Shown here piece by piece: positions 27,255-35,876 of a DNA stretch of 64,000 nt; the stretch's first letter is position 1; every line of letters starts with the position of its first letter. The DNA is taken from the NCBI RefSeq assembly GCF_020866965.1, contig NZ_JAJATX010000003.1, forward strand, positions 186,001-250,000, given 5' to 3'. The position numbers were made by a program, and so were the translations under genes. The notes below the pieces were generated by a model, which ran no database searches, had not been told where the DNA came from, and worked only from the letters and a program-made list of their open reading frames with translations. The DNA is from Microvirga roseola (GTDB lineage Bacteria; Pseudomonadota; Alphaproteobacteria; Rhizobiales; Beijerinckiaceae).

Positions 27255-27737
27255 ATGATCCGCTGGCTGCTCCTCATTCCGCTCGCCCTCCTCATCGCCA
27301 TCGGCGCGAGCAGCCTCTTCTTCCTCATCGCCACCATGGTCGATCCGGTCATGGCGACGCTGACCGGCGACACGCTCTTCTTCGGGTTCTGGTCGTTCCT
27401 GGATGCGGTCCTTTCCTCCGAGGATCCTGCCCCCATCGTGACCGAGGCCTTCCTGGCCGTGGGGCGGCTCGTGTTCTCTCTCCTCGTCTTCCCGCCGCTT
27501 CTCGTGGCCGTCGTTAGCGAGGCGATCCGCGCGCGCAGCCTCGCCTGGCATGCAGGCGCCATGGCCGTGCTGACCGCCGCCGTGCCCTGGATCCTGCGCG
27601 GCGAAGCCCGCGTCGCCAACCCGGCCGAACTGCATGTGAGCTTCATCCTCGCTCTCACCGGCGCGGTGGCCGGCCTCGTCTACTGGGCCATAGCGGGCCG
27701 CGAGGCGGGCGGAGGGGAGACGCAGCAGGCCGGATGA
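27255..27737 (+). CDS. Hypothetical membrane protein
   Basis: A 160-residue protein I do not recognise. It has four or so hydrophobic segments: LLLIPLALLIAIGASSLFFLIATMV, LVFSLLVFPPLLVAVV, AGAMAVLTAAVPWIL and LHVSFILALTGAVAGLVYWAIAG, separated by short polar loops. It is predicted to be an inner-membrane protein with no visible catalytic motif. Composition matches its neighbours. It stands alone between rlmN and the lemA cluster on the same strand. Confidence 0.75.
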   Translation: MIRWLLLIPLALLIAIGASSLFFLIATMVDPVMATLTGDTLFFGFWSFLDAVLSSEDPAPIVTEAFLAVGRLVFSLLVFPPLLVAVVSEAIRARSLAWHAGAMAVLTAAVPWILRGEARVANPAELHVSFILALTGAVAGLVYWAIAGREAGGGETQQAG

Positions 27738-27834
27738 CGGCGCTGCGGCGGCGGCTGCCCGCCAAAGCGGCTTGTTGAACGGCCCGGCTTGTTCCATGTG
27801 TGGAGGGACCGGAGCGAATCGAGGAACAAGAACA

Positions 27835-28440
27835 ATGATGGGTTTGCCGCTTCCGGCACGGATCCGTGCCGTCCTGACCGTCATGGTCCTGAGCCTTGGA
27901 TTGTCCGCCTGCGGCATCAACAATGTGCCCACCCTCGAAGAGCAGGCGAAGTCCGCCTGGAGCGAGGTGCAGAACCAGTACCAGCGCCGGGCCGACCTGA
28001 TCCCGAACCTCGTCGAGACCGTGAAGGGCTTCGCGCGCCAGGAGCAGGAAGTTCTGACCCAGGTCACGGAGGCCCGCGCGCGCGCCTCGCAGATCCAGGT
28101 CGATGCCTCGACCGTCACCGATCCGGAGCAGTTCCGCCGCTTCCAGGAGGCGCAGAACCAGCTCTCCGGCGCGCTGGGCCGCCTGCTCGCCACCGTCGAG
28201 CGCTATCCGGAGCTGAAATCCAACGCCAACTTCCTCGCCCTGCAGTCGCAGCTCGAAGGCACGGAGAACCGGATCGCCGTCGCGCGCCGCGATTACATCG
28301 AGGCCGTGCGCGCCTACAACACGGAGCTGCGCACCATTCCGGGCCGCTGGATCGCGGCCATCGTCTATCCGGAGGCCGAGCCCATGCAGACCTTCACCGC
28401 CACGGCCGGCGCCGAGCGCCCGCCGGAGGTGAAGTTCTAA
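27835..28440 (+). CDS. lemA: LemA family lipoprotein
   Basis: A 201-residue LemA protein. An N-terminal hydrophobic segment ends in a lipobox-like LSLGLSACG, then the LemA helical core: EEQAKSAWSEVQNQYQRRADLIPNLVETVKGFARQEQEVL, QNQLSGALGRLLATVERYPELKSNANFLALQSQLEGTENRIAVARRDYIEAVRAYNTEL, and a C-terminal FPGRW-like IPGRWIAAIVYPEAEPMQTF. LemA proteins work with TPM-domain proteins at the envelope, as the next two genes suggest. ATG 27835 follows GAGGA; the in-frame upstream extension is unlikely. Confidence 0.93.
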   Translation: MMGLPLPARIRAVLTVMVLSLGLSACGINNVPTLEEQAKSAWSEVQNQYQRRADLIPNLVETVKGFARQEQEVLTQVTEARARASQIQVDASTVTDPEQFRRFQEAQNQLSGALGRLLATVERYPELKSNANFLALQSQLEGTENRIAVARRDYIEAVRAYNTELRTIPGRWIAAIVYPEAEPMQTFTATAGAERPPEVKF

Positions 28441-28444
28441 GGGC

Positions 28445-29242
28445 ATGAAGGGCGCACGGGTTTTCCCCTCCCCCTCGCCGGGAGGCCATGGCGGAGCGAA
28501 TGTGGTCATATTGGCCGCACTTCTCCTCCTCATCCCCCTCGCCGCCATCGCCCAGACCTTCCCGCCCCTGACGGGCCGCGTGGTGGACGCAGCGAACCTT
28601 CTGCAGCCGCAGGAACGCGCGGCCCTGGAAGCCAAGCTCAAGGCCTATGAGGACAAGACGACGGACCAGGTGGTCGTCGCCACCGTGCCCTCCCTCGAAG
28701 GCTATGCCATCGAGGACTACGCCAACCGACTGTTCCGGCATTGGCAACTCGGCGACAAGGAAAAGGACAACGGCGCGCTGCTCCTCGTCGCTCCCAACGA
28801 GCGCAAGGTCCGCATCGAAGTCGGCTATGGGCTCGAGGGTGCGCTGACCGACGCCCTGTCAAAGGTCATCATCACCACGGCCATCGCGCCGCAGTTCCAG
28901 CGCGGGAATTTCGCGGGCGGGATCGATGCCGGAACGGACGCCGTGCTCTCGATCCTGACTGGCGACGCCGAGGAATGGCAGCGCCGCGCCGAGGTGCGCG
29001 AGGATGCCGAGACGCCCTTCGATCCCGTTGCCGCCTTCATCATCTTCCTGGTCCTGTTCTTCATCATCTCGCGGATGATGAGCGCGGGCCGGCCGCGCCG
29101 GATCGGTCGCGGGCGGCACGGTCCCTGGATCGTCACCACCGGCGGATGGCCGGGCCGATCGCGCGGGGGATGGTCAGGCGGCGGAGGCTTCTCCGGAAGG
29201 GGCGGCTCGTCCGGCGGCGGCGGCGCATCGGGGAGCTGGTAG
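28445..29242 (+). CDS. TPM domain protein (YgcG-like), exported
   Basis: A 265-residue protein. After a signal segment (VVILAALLLLIPLAAIAQ) comes a TPM domain: LTGRVVDAANLLQPQERAALEAKLKAYEDKTTDQVVVATVPSLEGYAIEDYANRLFRHWQLGDKEKDNGALLLVAPNERKVRIEVGYGLEG, then a transmembrane helix (VAAFIIFLVLFFIISRMM) and a Gly/Ser-rich tail with repeated GGG and GRGG. TPM domains bind metals and some are phosphatases. It begins 4 bases after lemA and is probably translationally coupled. GTG 28502, closer to the signal peptide and preceded by GGAG, is a possible start. Confidence 0.92.
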   Translation: MKGARVFPSPSPGGHGGANVVILAALLLLIPLAAIAQTFPPLTGRVVDAANLLQPQERAALEAKLKAYEDKTTDQVVVATVPSLEGYAIEDYANRLFRHWQLGDKEKDNGALLLVAPNERKVRIEVGYGLEGALTDALSKVIITTAIAPQFQRGNFAGGIDAGTDAVLSILTGDAEEWQRRAEVREDAETPFDPVAAFIIFLVLFFIISRMMSAGRPRRIGRGRHGPWIVTTGGWPGRSRGGWSGGGGFSGRGGSSGGGGASGSW

Positions 29243-29243
29243 G

Positions 29244-29852
29244 ATGATCTCGTCCGAGGATCAGGTGCGCCTTGCGGACGCCATCCGCGAGGTGGAGGAC
29301 AGGACGGCCGGCGAAGTCGTGGTGGTGGTGGCGGAGCAGGCCAGCGCCTACCGCTCGGTCCCGCTTCTCTGGGCGCTTCTCGCCGCGCTCGTCGCGCCCT
29401 GGCCGCTGATCGAGATCACGACCCTTGCCGCCTCGCGCATCTTCCTGGTCCAGCTTGTGGTCGCCCTGGTCCTGAGCGTTTTCCTGTCATGGCCGAAGCG
29501 GCGCTACGCCCTGGTGCCGCGCTTCATCAAGCATGCCCGCGCCCACGAGGCCGCCGCCCGCGAGTTCATCCGCCGCGGCCTCACCCGCACCCGGGAGAAG
29601 ACGGGCGTGCTGATCTACGTGGCGCTCGCCGAGCACTATGCCGAGATCCTGGCCGATACGGGCATCGCGGACCAGGTCGATCCGAAGGTCTGGGCCGACA
29701 TCATCGCCGATCTGACGGGCGCCATCCGGGAGGGCCGGATCGCCGACGGGCTTGTCGGCGCGATCCGGCATACGGGCGACATTCTCGCGGAACACGCCCC
29801 CGCGCGCTTCGACGACACGGACGAGCTGCCGAACAAGGTGATCCTGCTCTGA
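29244..29852 (+). CDS. TPM domain protein, membrane-anchored
   Basis: A 202-residue companion of the previous gene, starting one base after its stop. The TPM fold is divided by two hydrophobic helices (SVPLLWALLAALVAPWPL and IFLVQLVVALVLSVFLSW): the N-terminal half has AIREVEDRTAGEVVVVVAEQA and the C-terminal half EFIRRGLTRTREKTGVLIYVALAEHYAEILADTGIADQVDPKVWADII. lemA plus two TPM genes in a row is a recurrent envelope operon; its substrate is unknown. Confidence 0.9.
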   Translation: MISSEDQVRLADAIREVEDRTAGEVVVVVAEQASAYRSVPLLWALLAALVAPWPLIEITTLAASRIFLVQLVVALVLSVFLSWPKRRYALVPRFIKHARAHEAAAREFIRRGLTRTREKTGVLIYVALAEHYAEILADTGIADQVDPKVWADIIADLTGAIREGRIADGLVGAIRHTGDILAEHAPARFDDTDELPNKVILL

Positions 29853-29855
29853 GGG

Positions 29856-30608
29856 CTAGTTGAGGCTGGCGCTCTTGGCCGCGCCCAGGATCGGGCCGGG
29901 CAGATTGCCCTTGGAGACCTGGAGCAGCACCACATAGCCGTCGCCGCCCTGGCGGGCGGTATCCAGCGATACCTCGTAGCGGGCGGAGCCGCCGCGCCAT
30001 TCGCCGACGCGCACAAGAGCCCGGACCACGTTGGCGTAGGTGACCGTCTTGCCCTCGTTCTCGCCCTTGCCGATCGGCACCGTGTGCGAGCGCAGGACAG
30101 GCATGACCCAGACCTCGGCGGAGCGCTCCTCGGTCTTCTCCTTTTCATCGACGGCGATGGTGACGACGCCGTTCTGCTCCGTGAGCGCGATATCGACCGG
30201 CAGGCCCTGGCCTCCGTGGGAGGCGGCCTGGATGGTCTTCTCGATGGTGGCCTTGTCGGAGCCGATGCAGGATTTCCGGCCGTTCACGATCATCTGCGGC
30301 GTGAAGACCTGCCTGTCCTTGCGGCCATGGGCATAGGCCTTCTGGCGCTTGGTGAAGGACGTATGGGCAAGGGTGTCCTTCCAGCCGAGATAATCCCAGT
30401 AATTCACGGGAAAGGAGACGGCGACGATATCGGGCCGGCGCGCATATTCGGCCAGCTGTTTATCCGCCGGCGGGCAGGAGGAGCAGCCCTGACTCGTGAA
30501 GAGCTCAAGGACGGCGCGAGGCGGATCGGCCAGGGCAGGGCCCATGAGGGCCGCCGTGCCGAGCGCCGCCAGCAACCATTTCAATCGTGACACCATGATG
30601 CGGGCCAT
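29856..30608 (-). CDS. DUF1223 thioredoxin-like exported protein
   Basis: A 250-residue protein with a signal peptide (LKWLLAALGTAALMGPALADP) followed by the DUF1223 pattern: VLELFTSQGCSSCPPADKQLAEYARRPDIVAVSFPVNYWDYLGWKDTLAHTSFTKRQKAYA and VFTPQMIVNGRKSCIGSD. The CSSC-PPAD stretch resembles a thioredoxin active site, so a periplasmic redox role is likely but unproven. Its 3' end is 3 bases from the converging TPM gene. Confidence 0.9.
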   Translation of the reverse strand: MARIMVSRLKWLLAALGTAALMGPALADPPRAVLELFTSQGCSSCPPADKQLAEYARRPDIVAVSFPVNYWDYLGWKDTLAHTSFTKRQKAYAHGRKDRQVFTPQMIVNGRKSCIGSDKATIEKTIQAASHGGQGLPVDIALTEQNGVVTIAVDEKEKTEERSAEVWVMPVLRSHTVPIGKGENEGKTVTYANVVRALVRVGEWRGGSARYEVSLDTARQGGDGYVVLLQVSKGNLPGPILGAAKSASLN

Positions 30609-30625
30609 GGAACACGAATCAGTCC

Positions 30626-31639
30626 CTAATGGGAACTCACTTTAGCTTGAACCGTCCCCTGAACCTTGGGGGGAACCCGCCAGCGGCGATGCATCCAGAG
30701 CCACTGCTCAGGGTTTTCCCGCACCCAGGTCTCGACCACGGAGGTCATGACCTGCATGGCGCCCTCCACATTGATCTGCCCGTCCGGATCGCGGGGCAGG
30801 TTGAGGGGCGGCGTGAGCTGCAGCCGGAAACGGTGGTTGGGGAGGCGGATCACCCGAACCCCGTGGACCGGGCAGTCGAAGCGGCGGGCGAATTTCCCCA
30901 GGATCGGGTTCACGAGGGCCGGGCGGCCCATGAAGTTGACCACCACGCCCCGGGTGAAGTGCTGGTCGATGAGCATGCCGAGATGGCCGCCCTTTTCCAG
31001 CGCTCCCTGCATGGCGAAGGCTGCGCCCTGGCGGGCCGCCTCCAGCCCGCCCATGGTCTCGCTGCGGATCTCGTGCAGCACGCGGGCGATGGCCGGGTCG
31101 TTGGGCGCGCGGAACACCGCCGTGGCGTCGAGCCCGAACCGGGCGGCGCAGATGGCGGGCAGCTCCCAATTGGCGAGATGGGCGGAGAAGATGATGCCGG
31201 GCTGCCCGTCGTCGCGCAGGCTGAGGAAGTGCTCGATGCCGTCCACCTCGGTGCGCCCGACGGCCTCGCTGTCGGGATCGTAGTCGAAGAGGCGGCCAAG
31301 ATGCGGATATTCCCCGCCCGTGCGGCCGAGATTGTCCCAGGCTGCGAGCGCGAGCGCCTTCACCTCGGCCTCGGTCTTCTCCGGATAGACGGCGCGGATG
31401 TTGTTGAGCGCCGTTCTGTGAGCCCCGAGCCACGGCCCGATCCAGCGCGCGAGCGCCGCTCCGACCGCTCCCGACCGTTCTGGGCCAAGCGCCCGCGACA
31501 GGGCGAAGACGCTGCGCACCACGCCGACCATGACGGTCTCGGTCAGGCGCGAGACGAGGCTGCGAGGGCGTTTGGAATTCTGCACGAAATCGGGTCCTGA
31601 GCTGGTGGGTCGCGGCAAGCGGCCGTCAAGCGAAGCCAT
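30626..31639 (-). CDS. lpxXL: Lipid A long-chain acyltransferase, LpxXL/HtrB family
   Basis: A 337-residue membrane-associated lysophospholipid/lauroyl-type acyltransferase. The catalytic HX4E motif is His154-Glu159 in IIFSAHLANWELP; further family segments are FRAPNDPAIARVL, GGHLGMLIDQHFTRGVVVNFMGRPALVNPILGKFARRF and VETWVRENPEQWLWMHRRW. As the last gene of a cluster with acpXL, fabZ and two fabF genes, it very likely transfers the 27-hydroxyoctacosanoate-type chain from AcpXL to lipid A, as in Rhizobium. A downstream start near Met37 is possible because the first 25 residues look non-conserved. Confidence 0.92.
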   Translation of the reverse strand: MASLDGRLPRPTSSGPDFVQNSKRPRSLVSRLTETVMVGVVRSVFALSRALGPERSGAVGAALARWIGPWLGAHRTALNNIRAVYPEKTEAEVKALALAAWDNLGRTGGEYPHLGRLFDYDPDSEAVGRTEVDGIEHFLSLRDDGQPGIIFSAHLANWELPAICAARFGLDATAVFRAPNDPAIARVLHEIRSETMGGLEAARQGAAFAMQGALEKGGHLGMLIDQHFTRGVVVNFMGRPALVNPILGKFARRFDCPVHGVRVIRLPNHRFRLQLTPPLNLPRDPDGQINVEGAMQVMTSVVETWVRENPEQWLWMHRRWRVPPKVQGTVQAKVSSH

Positions 31640-31704
31640 GCCTCATTCCGCGGGAAGCCTGCTTCGTCAAGGCCTTGCGGCGCGGCAGCTTGTCCTTCCG
31701 GCGC

Positions 31705-32727
31705 TCAGAAGGTCACGATCACCTTGCCGAAGACCTTGCGGCCTTCCAGGCGCTCCAGGCCCTTCTGGAACTCGTCGAGGGGGAAGACCGAGTCGATGAC
31801 CGGGGTCATGCCTTCCGCCATCTTGTCGAGGGACTGGCTGATGTTCTCGATCCGGCAGCCGAAGGAGCCGAAGATCCGGTACTGCTGCTGGAAGAGCTGC
31901 ATCAGGTTCATGGTGGTGGAGACGCCCGAGGTCGAGCCGCAGGTGACGAGACGGCCGCCCCGCTTGAGGCAGAGCAGCGAGCCGTTCCAGGTCTCCGCGC
32001 CCACATGCTCGAACACCACGTCGACGCCCTTGCGCTTCGTCAGCTGGCGCACCTCGCCCTCGAAGCGTTCCGTGCGGTAGTTGATGACGTAGTCGGCGCC
32101 CAGAGCCTTCGCCTTCTCGCCCTTCTCGTCGTCGCCCACCGTCGTATAGACCGTGCAGCCGATGGCCTTCGCCATCTTGATCGCCGCCGTGCCGATGCCG
32201 GAGCCGCCGGCATGGACCAGGATCGACTCGCCCGGTTCGAGCTTGGCGTTGTCGAAGAGCATGTGCTGCACGGTGCCGAACCCGATGGGCGCGCAGGCCG
32301 CCTGTTCGAAGCTGACGCCCTTCGGCACCGGGATCACGAGGCGCTCGGGCCGGTTGATCAGCTCGCGGGCGAAGCCGTCGATGTGAAAGCCCATGATCCC
32401 GGCGACGTTCTCGCAGAGATTGTCACGGCCTTCCCGGCAGGCCTTGCAATGGCCGCAGGTCTCGGCCCCGTACATGGTGACCGGGTCGCCCGCCCTGAAG
32501 CGCGTCACACCCTCGCCCACCGCCGCGATCTCGCCGGACGCCTCGACGCCTACCGCCTGGGGCATCTTGCGCTTGGCGAAGGCCATGCCGCGAAAGCCCC
32601 AGACATCGAGGAAGTTCAGCGCCAGCGCCCGCACCCGCACCTGGACCTCGCCGGGCCCGGGAGGCGGGGGAGCCTCGATCTCGGTGATGCGAAGATCACG
32701 GTCGCCGAAGAGCTGAAGGGAGCGCAT
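31705..32727 (-). CDS. Zinc-binding dehydrogenase of the VLCFA cluster
   Basis: A 340-residue medium-chain dehydrogenase with both parts: a GroES-like domain with the structural-zinc cysteines in YGAETCGHCKACREGRDNLC, and a Rossmann domain with ILVHAGGSGIGTAAIKMAKAIG. In rhizobial acpXL clusters an alcohol-dehydrogenase-like gene sits between the fabF and lpxXL genes, exactly as here, and probably acts as enoyl/ketoacyl reductase for the long chain. The ATG is preceded by a weak ribosome binding site. A gap of 65 bases separates it from lpxXL. Confidence 0.9.
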   Translation of the reverse strand: MRSLQLFGDRDLRITEIEAPPPPGPGEVQVRVRALALNFLDVWGFRGMAFAKRKMPQAVGVEASGEIAAVGEGVTRFRAGDPVTMYGAETCGHCKACREGRDNLCENVAGIMGFHIDGFARELINRPERLVIPVPKGVSFEQAACAPIGFGTVQHMLFDNAKLEPGESILVHAGGSGIGTAAIKMAKAIGCTVYTTVGDDEKGEKAKALGADYVINYRTERFEGEVRQLTKRKGVDVVFEHVGAETWNGSLLCLKRGGRLVTCGSTSGVSTTMNLMQLFQQQYRIFGSFGCRIENISQSLDKMAEGMTPVIDSVFPLDEFQKGLERLEGRKVFGKVIVTF

Positions 32728-32893
32728 GCATAAAATCCTTGCAGTGCAAAGACGTGGATGGCCGGGACAAGCCGGCCATGACGCGGAGAAACTGTTTGCG
32801 GCGGCTTAAAGGGCGGCGGGGCGGATGGCAAGTTCAGGCTCATACCCGCAGGTGCAGGTCTTCGCTCCACCCGGGAAGCCGGGCCTCACGACC

Positions 32894-33769
32894 TCAGGGA
32901 GCGCTGTCAGCCGCAATCGTGCCCTGCGCTGCGATCACTCGCATTGCATCCAGCATCTCGTGATGCATCTCGGTCAGGCGGGACATTTCGTCTTCGGTCA
33001 GTTCGCGAACTTCGCCGTGGAGCCAGCCTAAATGGATCGCCATTTCCTGCTGGTAGAAGCTGAAGCTCCCGTAAGGGCGCTTGGGATCGATCGCCGGCCT
33101 GGGCCAAGAGCCCTCCTCGAAACCTTCAAGCGGAGCGGTGTCCCATTCGAACCACATCCGCTTCGCGAGAGTCAGATGATCCTGCGTCAATTCAAACGGA
33201 CGCCCTTCGACGCCGTAGGTGCCCGGCTGCAGCCGAAACTGCCGCAGGTAGGAATTCAGGACCGTGGTCATGTCGGCATGGCGTCTGGCGAATTTGGGAA
33301 CGGGCGCCTTGCCGGTCATGGCAGCGATATCCTTCAGCGGATCGGGCGACCCGTAAGGCTGCTCCGTATCGACGCGCGGGGCACCCACTTCAATCGTACT
33401 CCAGGCGAACCGAGGACGACGGATGAGCATGAGGTGCTGTTCGGTCAGCTTCATCTTTGAGCTGGTCTCATCCGGCTCGTGACCTTCCCAGACCTCCAGG
33501 GCCTCTTCGGGAATAGTCTCGACTTCGGTGACGAGCATCCTGATCATCTGATTGAGGACGGTGTCCTGCTGGATCTCCGCGACAAGGCTCGCTTTGTCAC
33601 GGGGAACGCCCTCCTCCAAATCACCTTCCTCCAAGACATAGTCTGCCGTCTGCTCGGCCAGCTTGCGCATCAGCTCGTCGTGACCTGCCACACCCTCGTT
33701 GTGAAGAGCCGTCGCCTGCTGAAGGATGAACCACATCGTGAAGGGGGACTGCAGGAAAGGGAGAGCCAT
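32894..33769 (-). CDS. Unknown protein with an internal domain duplication
   Basis: A 291-residue acidic protein I cannot assign. Two copies of one unit are visible: LTEQHLMLIRRPRFAW followed by GAPRVDTEQPYGS and DIAAMTG, and LTQDHLTLAKRMWFEW followed by WPRPAIDPKRPYGS and EMAIHLG. The shared pattern is LT-x2-HL-x-L-x(4-5)-F-x-W, a spacer, then D-x3-PYGS and a helix ending in G. The N-terminal ~110 residues are helical and Glu-rich. No signal peptide or catalytic motif is seen. It interrupts the VLCFA cluster, looks less GC-rich than its neighbours, and has a perfect TGTTAT-TTT-ATAACA dyad just upstream, which suggests separate acquisition and control. Confidence 0.8.
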   Translation of the reverse strand: MALPFLQSPFTMWFILQQATALHNEGVAGHDELMRKLAEQTADYVLEEGDLEEGVPRDKASLVAEIQQDTVLNQMIRMLVTEVETIPEEALEVWEGHEPDETSSKMKLTEQHLMLIRRPRFAWSTIEVGAPRVDTEQPYGSPDPLKDIAAMTGKAPVPKFARRHADMTTVLNSYLRQFRLQPGTYGVEGRPFELTQDHLTLAKRMWFEWDTAPLEGFEEGSWPRPAIDPKRPYGSFSFYQQEMAIHLGWLHGEVRELTEDEMSRLTEMHHEMLDAMRVIAAQGTIAADSAP

Positions 33770-33781
33770 AGCGCATATCCG

Positions 33782-33796
33782 TGTTATTTTATAACA
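33782..33796. promoter_or_regulatory. AT-rich dyad (operator candidate) upstream of the duplicated-domain gene
   Basis: TGTTAT TTT ATAACA is a perfect 6-bp inverted repeat with a 3-base centre, 12 bases before the ATG at 33769 and containing a TATAAA-like -10 on the minus strand. It stands out from the GC-rich context; the bound protein is unknown. Confidence 0.5.
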
Positions 33797-33831
33797 GATA
33801 CAGCCCGCTCACCTTTCCCGCAACATGAAGA

Positions 33832-34578
33832 TCAGCGGTGCACGCCCAGCATCGCCGTGAGCCCGCCGTCGATGGGGAGCACCGCGCCGGTGATGTAGGC
33901 GGCAGGCTCGCTCATGAGGAAGGCCGCCAGACCTGCGATCTCCTCGGGCCTCGCGAAGCGCCCGGCGGGGATCTGCTTTTCCATGCTCTCGCGATAGGCG
34001 GCGTAGGGGGCCATCATGTCGGTGTCGATGAAGCCGGGGGCGATCACGTTGACGGTCACGCCGCGCTTGGCGGTCTCGACGGAGAGCGTACGGCAATAGG
34101 AGATCAGCGCGCCCTTGGAGGCGGCATAGGCCGCGTTGCCGGGATTGCCCTGGAGCGCGGCCACCGAGCCTATGGCGACGATGCGCCCGGCCTTCGCGCG
34201 GATCATGCCGCGCATGAGGGATTTCGCGATGCGGGTCAGCGACCAGAAGTTCACCTGCATGGCGGCTTCGGCCTTGTCCTGCTGCATCATGGCGGCGAGC
34301 GCATCGTAGGACTGGCCGGCATTGTGGACGAGCCCGAAGAAGCTCTCGCCTTCCAGCACCTCGCAGAAGGCCTCCAGCGCCGCCTTGTCGGCGAGGTCCA
34401 CCGCATGGGCCTTGATGGCGCGGCCGGGATGCGCCGTCATCAGCTCGTCGGCGAGCGCCTTGGCGGCGTCCGCGGAGGAACGGTAGGTGAAGTCCACGTC
34501 GTGGCCGGCCGCCGCGAGTGCGCGCACGGTTGCCGCGCCGACGCCCTTGCCGCCGCCGGTAACGAGAATGCGGGTCAT
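33832..34578 (-). CDS. SDR family 3-oxoacyl-ACP reductase-like protein in the VLCFA cluster
   Basis: A 248-residue FabG-type short-chain dehydrogenase: ILVTGGGKGVGAATVRAL (NADPH site), DFTYRSSADAAKAL (basic residue after strand 2), HNAGQSYDALAAMMQQD, IGSVAALQGNPGNAAYAASKGALISYCRTL with the Ser-Tyr-Lys triad, and VIAPGFIDTDMMAPY. It starts 4 bases after the upstream fabF gene, so it is in the same operon and probably supplies the ketoreductase for the elongating AcpXL-bound chain. An SDR at this position is not in every rhizobial acpXL cluster. Confidence 0.9.
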   Translation of the reverse strand: MTRILVTGGGKGVGAATVRALAAAGHDVDFTYRSSADAAKALADELMTAHPGRAIKAHAVDLADKAALEAFCEVLEGESFFGLVHNAGQSYDALAAMMQQDKAEAAMQVNFWSLTRIAKSLMRGMIRAKAGRIVAIGSVAALQGNPGNAAYAASKGALISYCRTLSVETAKRGVTVNVIAPGFIDTDMMAPYAAYRESMEKQIPAGRFARPEEIAGLAAFLMSEPAAYITGAVLPIDGGLTAMLGVHR

Positions 34579-34582
34579 GGTC

Positions 34583-35863
34583 TCAGGCCCCCTTGGGCTC
34601 GGCCCCGAAGACGAGGCAGGTGTTCTGGCCGCCGAAGCCGAAGGAGTTCGAGAGCACGAAATCGACCTTTGCGTCGCGGGCCACGTTCGGCACCACGTCG
34701 AGCGGAATCGCCGGGTCCGGCACGTGGTAGTTGATGGTCGGCGGAATGCGGCCGGTGCTGAGGGTCAGCAGCGACATCACCGCCTCCACCGCGCCGGCGG
34801 CAGTGAGCGTGTGGCCGATCATCGACTTGTTCGACGAGATCGGGAGGCTCGCCATGCGCTCGCCGAACACGGCGGTGCAGCTCATGGCCTCCATCTTGTC
34901 GTTCTCCGGCGTCGAGGTGCCGTGGGCGTTGATGGTGTCGATATCGTTTGGCGATACGCCCGCATCGGCGAGCGCCTGGTTGATCGCCGCGATCGCCGGC
35001 GAGCCGTCGGGGGAGGAGCGGGTGCGATGGAAGCCGTCGCCCTTCTCGCCGCAGCCGAGCACGTACCCGAGGATCTTTGCGCCGCGGGCCTTGGCCTTTT
35101 CCGCGTTCTCGAGGACCAGCGCCGCGCCGCCCTCGCCCATGACGAAGCCGTCGCGGTTCTTGGAGAAGGGTTTGGAGGCGGCCTCCGGGTTCTCGTTCTG
35201 CGTCGACAGCGCCGAGAGCAGGGAGAAGCGGATGAGGGATTCCGGGTTCACGGACCCGTCGGTGCCGATGCAGAGCGCCGCATCGGCCTCGCCGCGGCGG
35301 ATCGCCTCGACGCCGAGCTGGATCGCGGTCGCGCCGGACGAGCAGGCGGTCGAGAGCGAGATCGGCGAGCCCCGCGTGCCGAAGCGGTCGGCGACGCGGT
35401 CCGCCACCGTGCCAAAGATGAAGAGATCGTGCCAGGCCTTGAAGCGGCCGGTGGCGGCGGCCTTCAGCAGATCCTTGTAGGTGACGTCGCCGGTCTCGCC
35501 GGAGGCCTCGGCCAGCACCTCGCGCTGCGGCCATTCCATCTCGACAGGGGGAACGGCGATGAACAGCGCGCCCGGGAAATCGGTCGGCGCGAGACCCGAC
35601 TGGCCCACCGCCTCCTCCGCCGCCAGCATGGCGAGGCGCTCGGAGAGCATGGGGGCGCAGAAGGGCTCGACCTTCACGGAATCGATGGTGCCGGCGATCG
35701 TGGTGCGCAGGCCCTCGGTGGGGAAGCGCTCGATGCGGTGGATGCCGGACCGGCCGGCCGTCAGCGCGGCCCAGGTCTCGTCCTTGCCCTGGCCGATGGA
35801 GGTGACGACGCCCATGCCGGTGACGGCGACGAGCGGACGGCCCTGTTTGTCGCGAAGCGCCAT
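34583..35863 (-). CDS. fabF: Beta-ketoacyl-ACP synthase II, VLCFA cluster (catalytic copy)
   Basis: A 426-residue condensing enzyme with an intact thiolase-fold active site: Cys174 in ISLSTACSSGATAIQLG, the first His in DTINAHGTSTPENDKME, the Lys and second His in SNKSMIGHTLTAAGAVEA, and the glycine-rich end NSFGFGGQNTCLVF. It extends the AcpXL-bound acyl chain with malonyl units. It overlaps no neighbour but starts 13 bases after the second fabF-like gene, in one operon with fabZ and acpXL. Confidence 0.93.
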   Translation of the reverse strand: MALRDKQGRPLVAVTGMGVVTSIGQGKDETWAALTAGRSGIHRIERFPTEGLRTTIAGTIDSVKVEPFCAPMLSERLAMLAAEEAVGQSGLAPTDFPGALFIAVPPVEMEWPQREVLAEASGETGDVTYKDLLKAAATGRFKAWHDLFIFGTVADRVADRFGTRGSPISLSTACSSGATAIQLGVEAIRRGEADAALCIGTDGSVNPESLIRFSLLSALSTQNENPEAASKPFSKNRDGFVMGEGGAALVLENAEKAKARGAKILGYVLGCGEKGDGFHRTRSSPDGSPAIAAINQALADAGVSPNDIDTINAHGTSTPENDKMEAMSCTAVFGERMASLPISSNKSMIGHTLTAAGAVEAVMSLLTLSTGRIPPTINYHVPDPAIPLDVVPNVARDAKVDFVLSNSFGFGGQNTCLVFGAEPKGA

Positions 35864-35876
35864 AGCCGTTCTCTCC

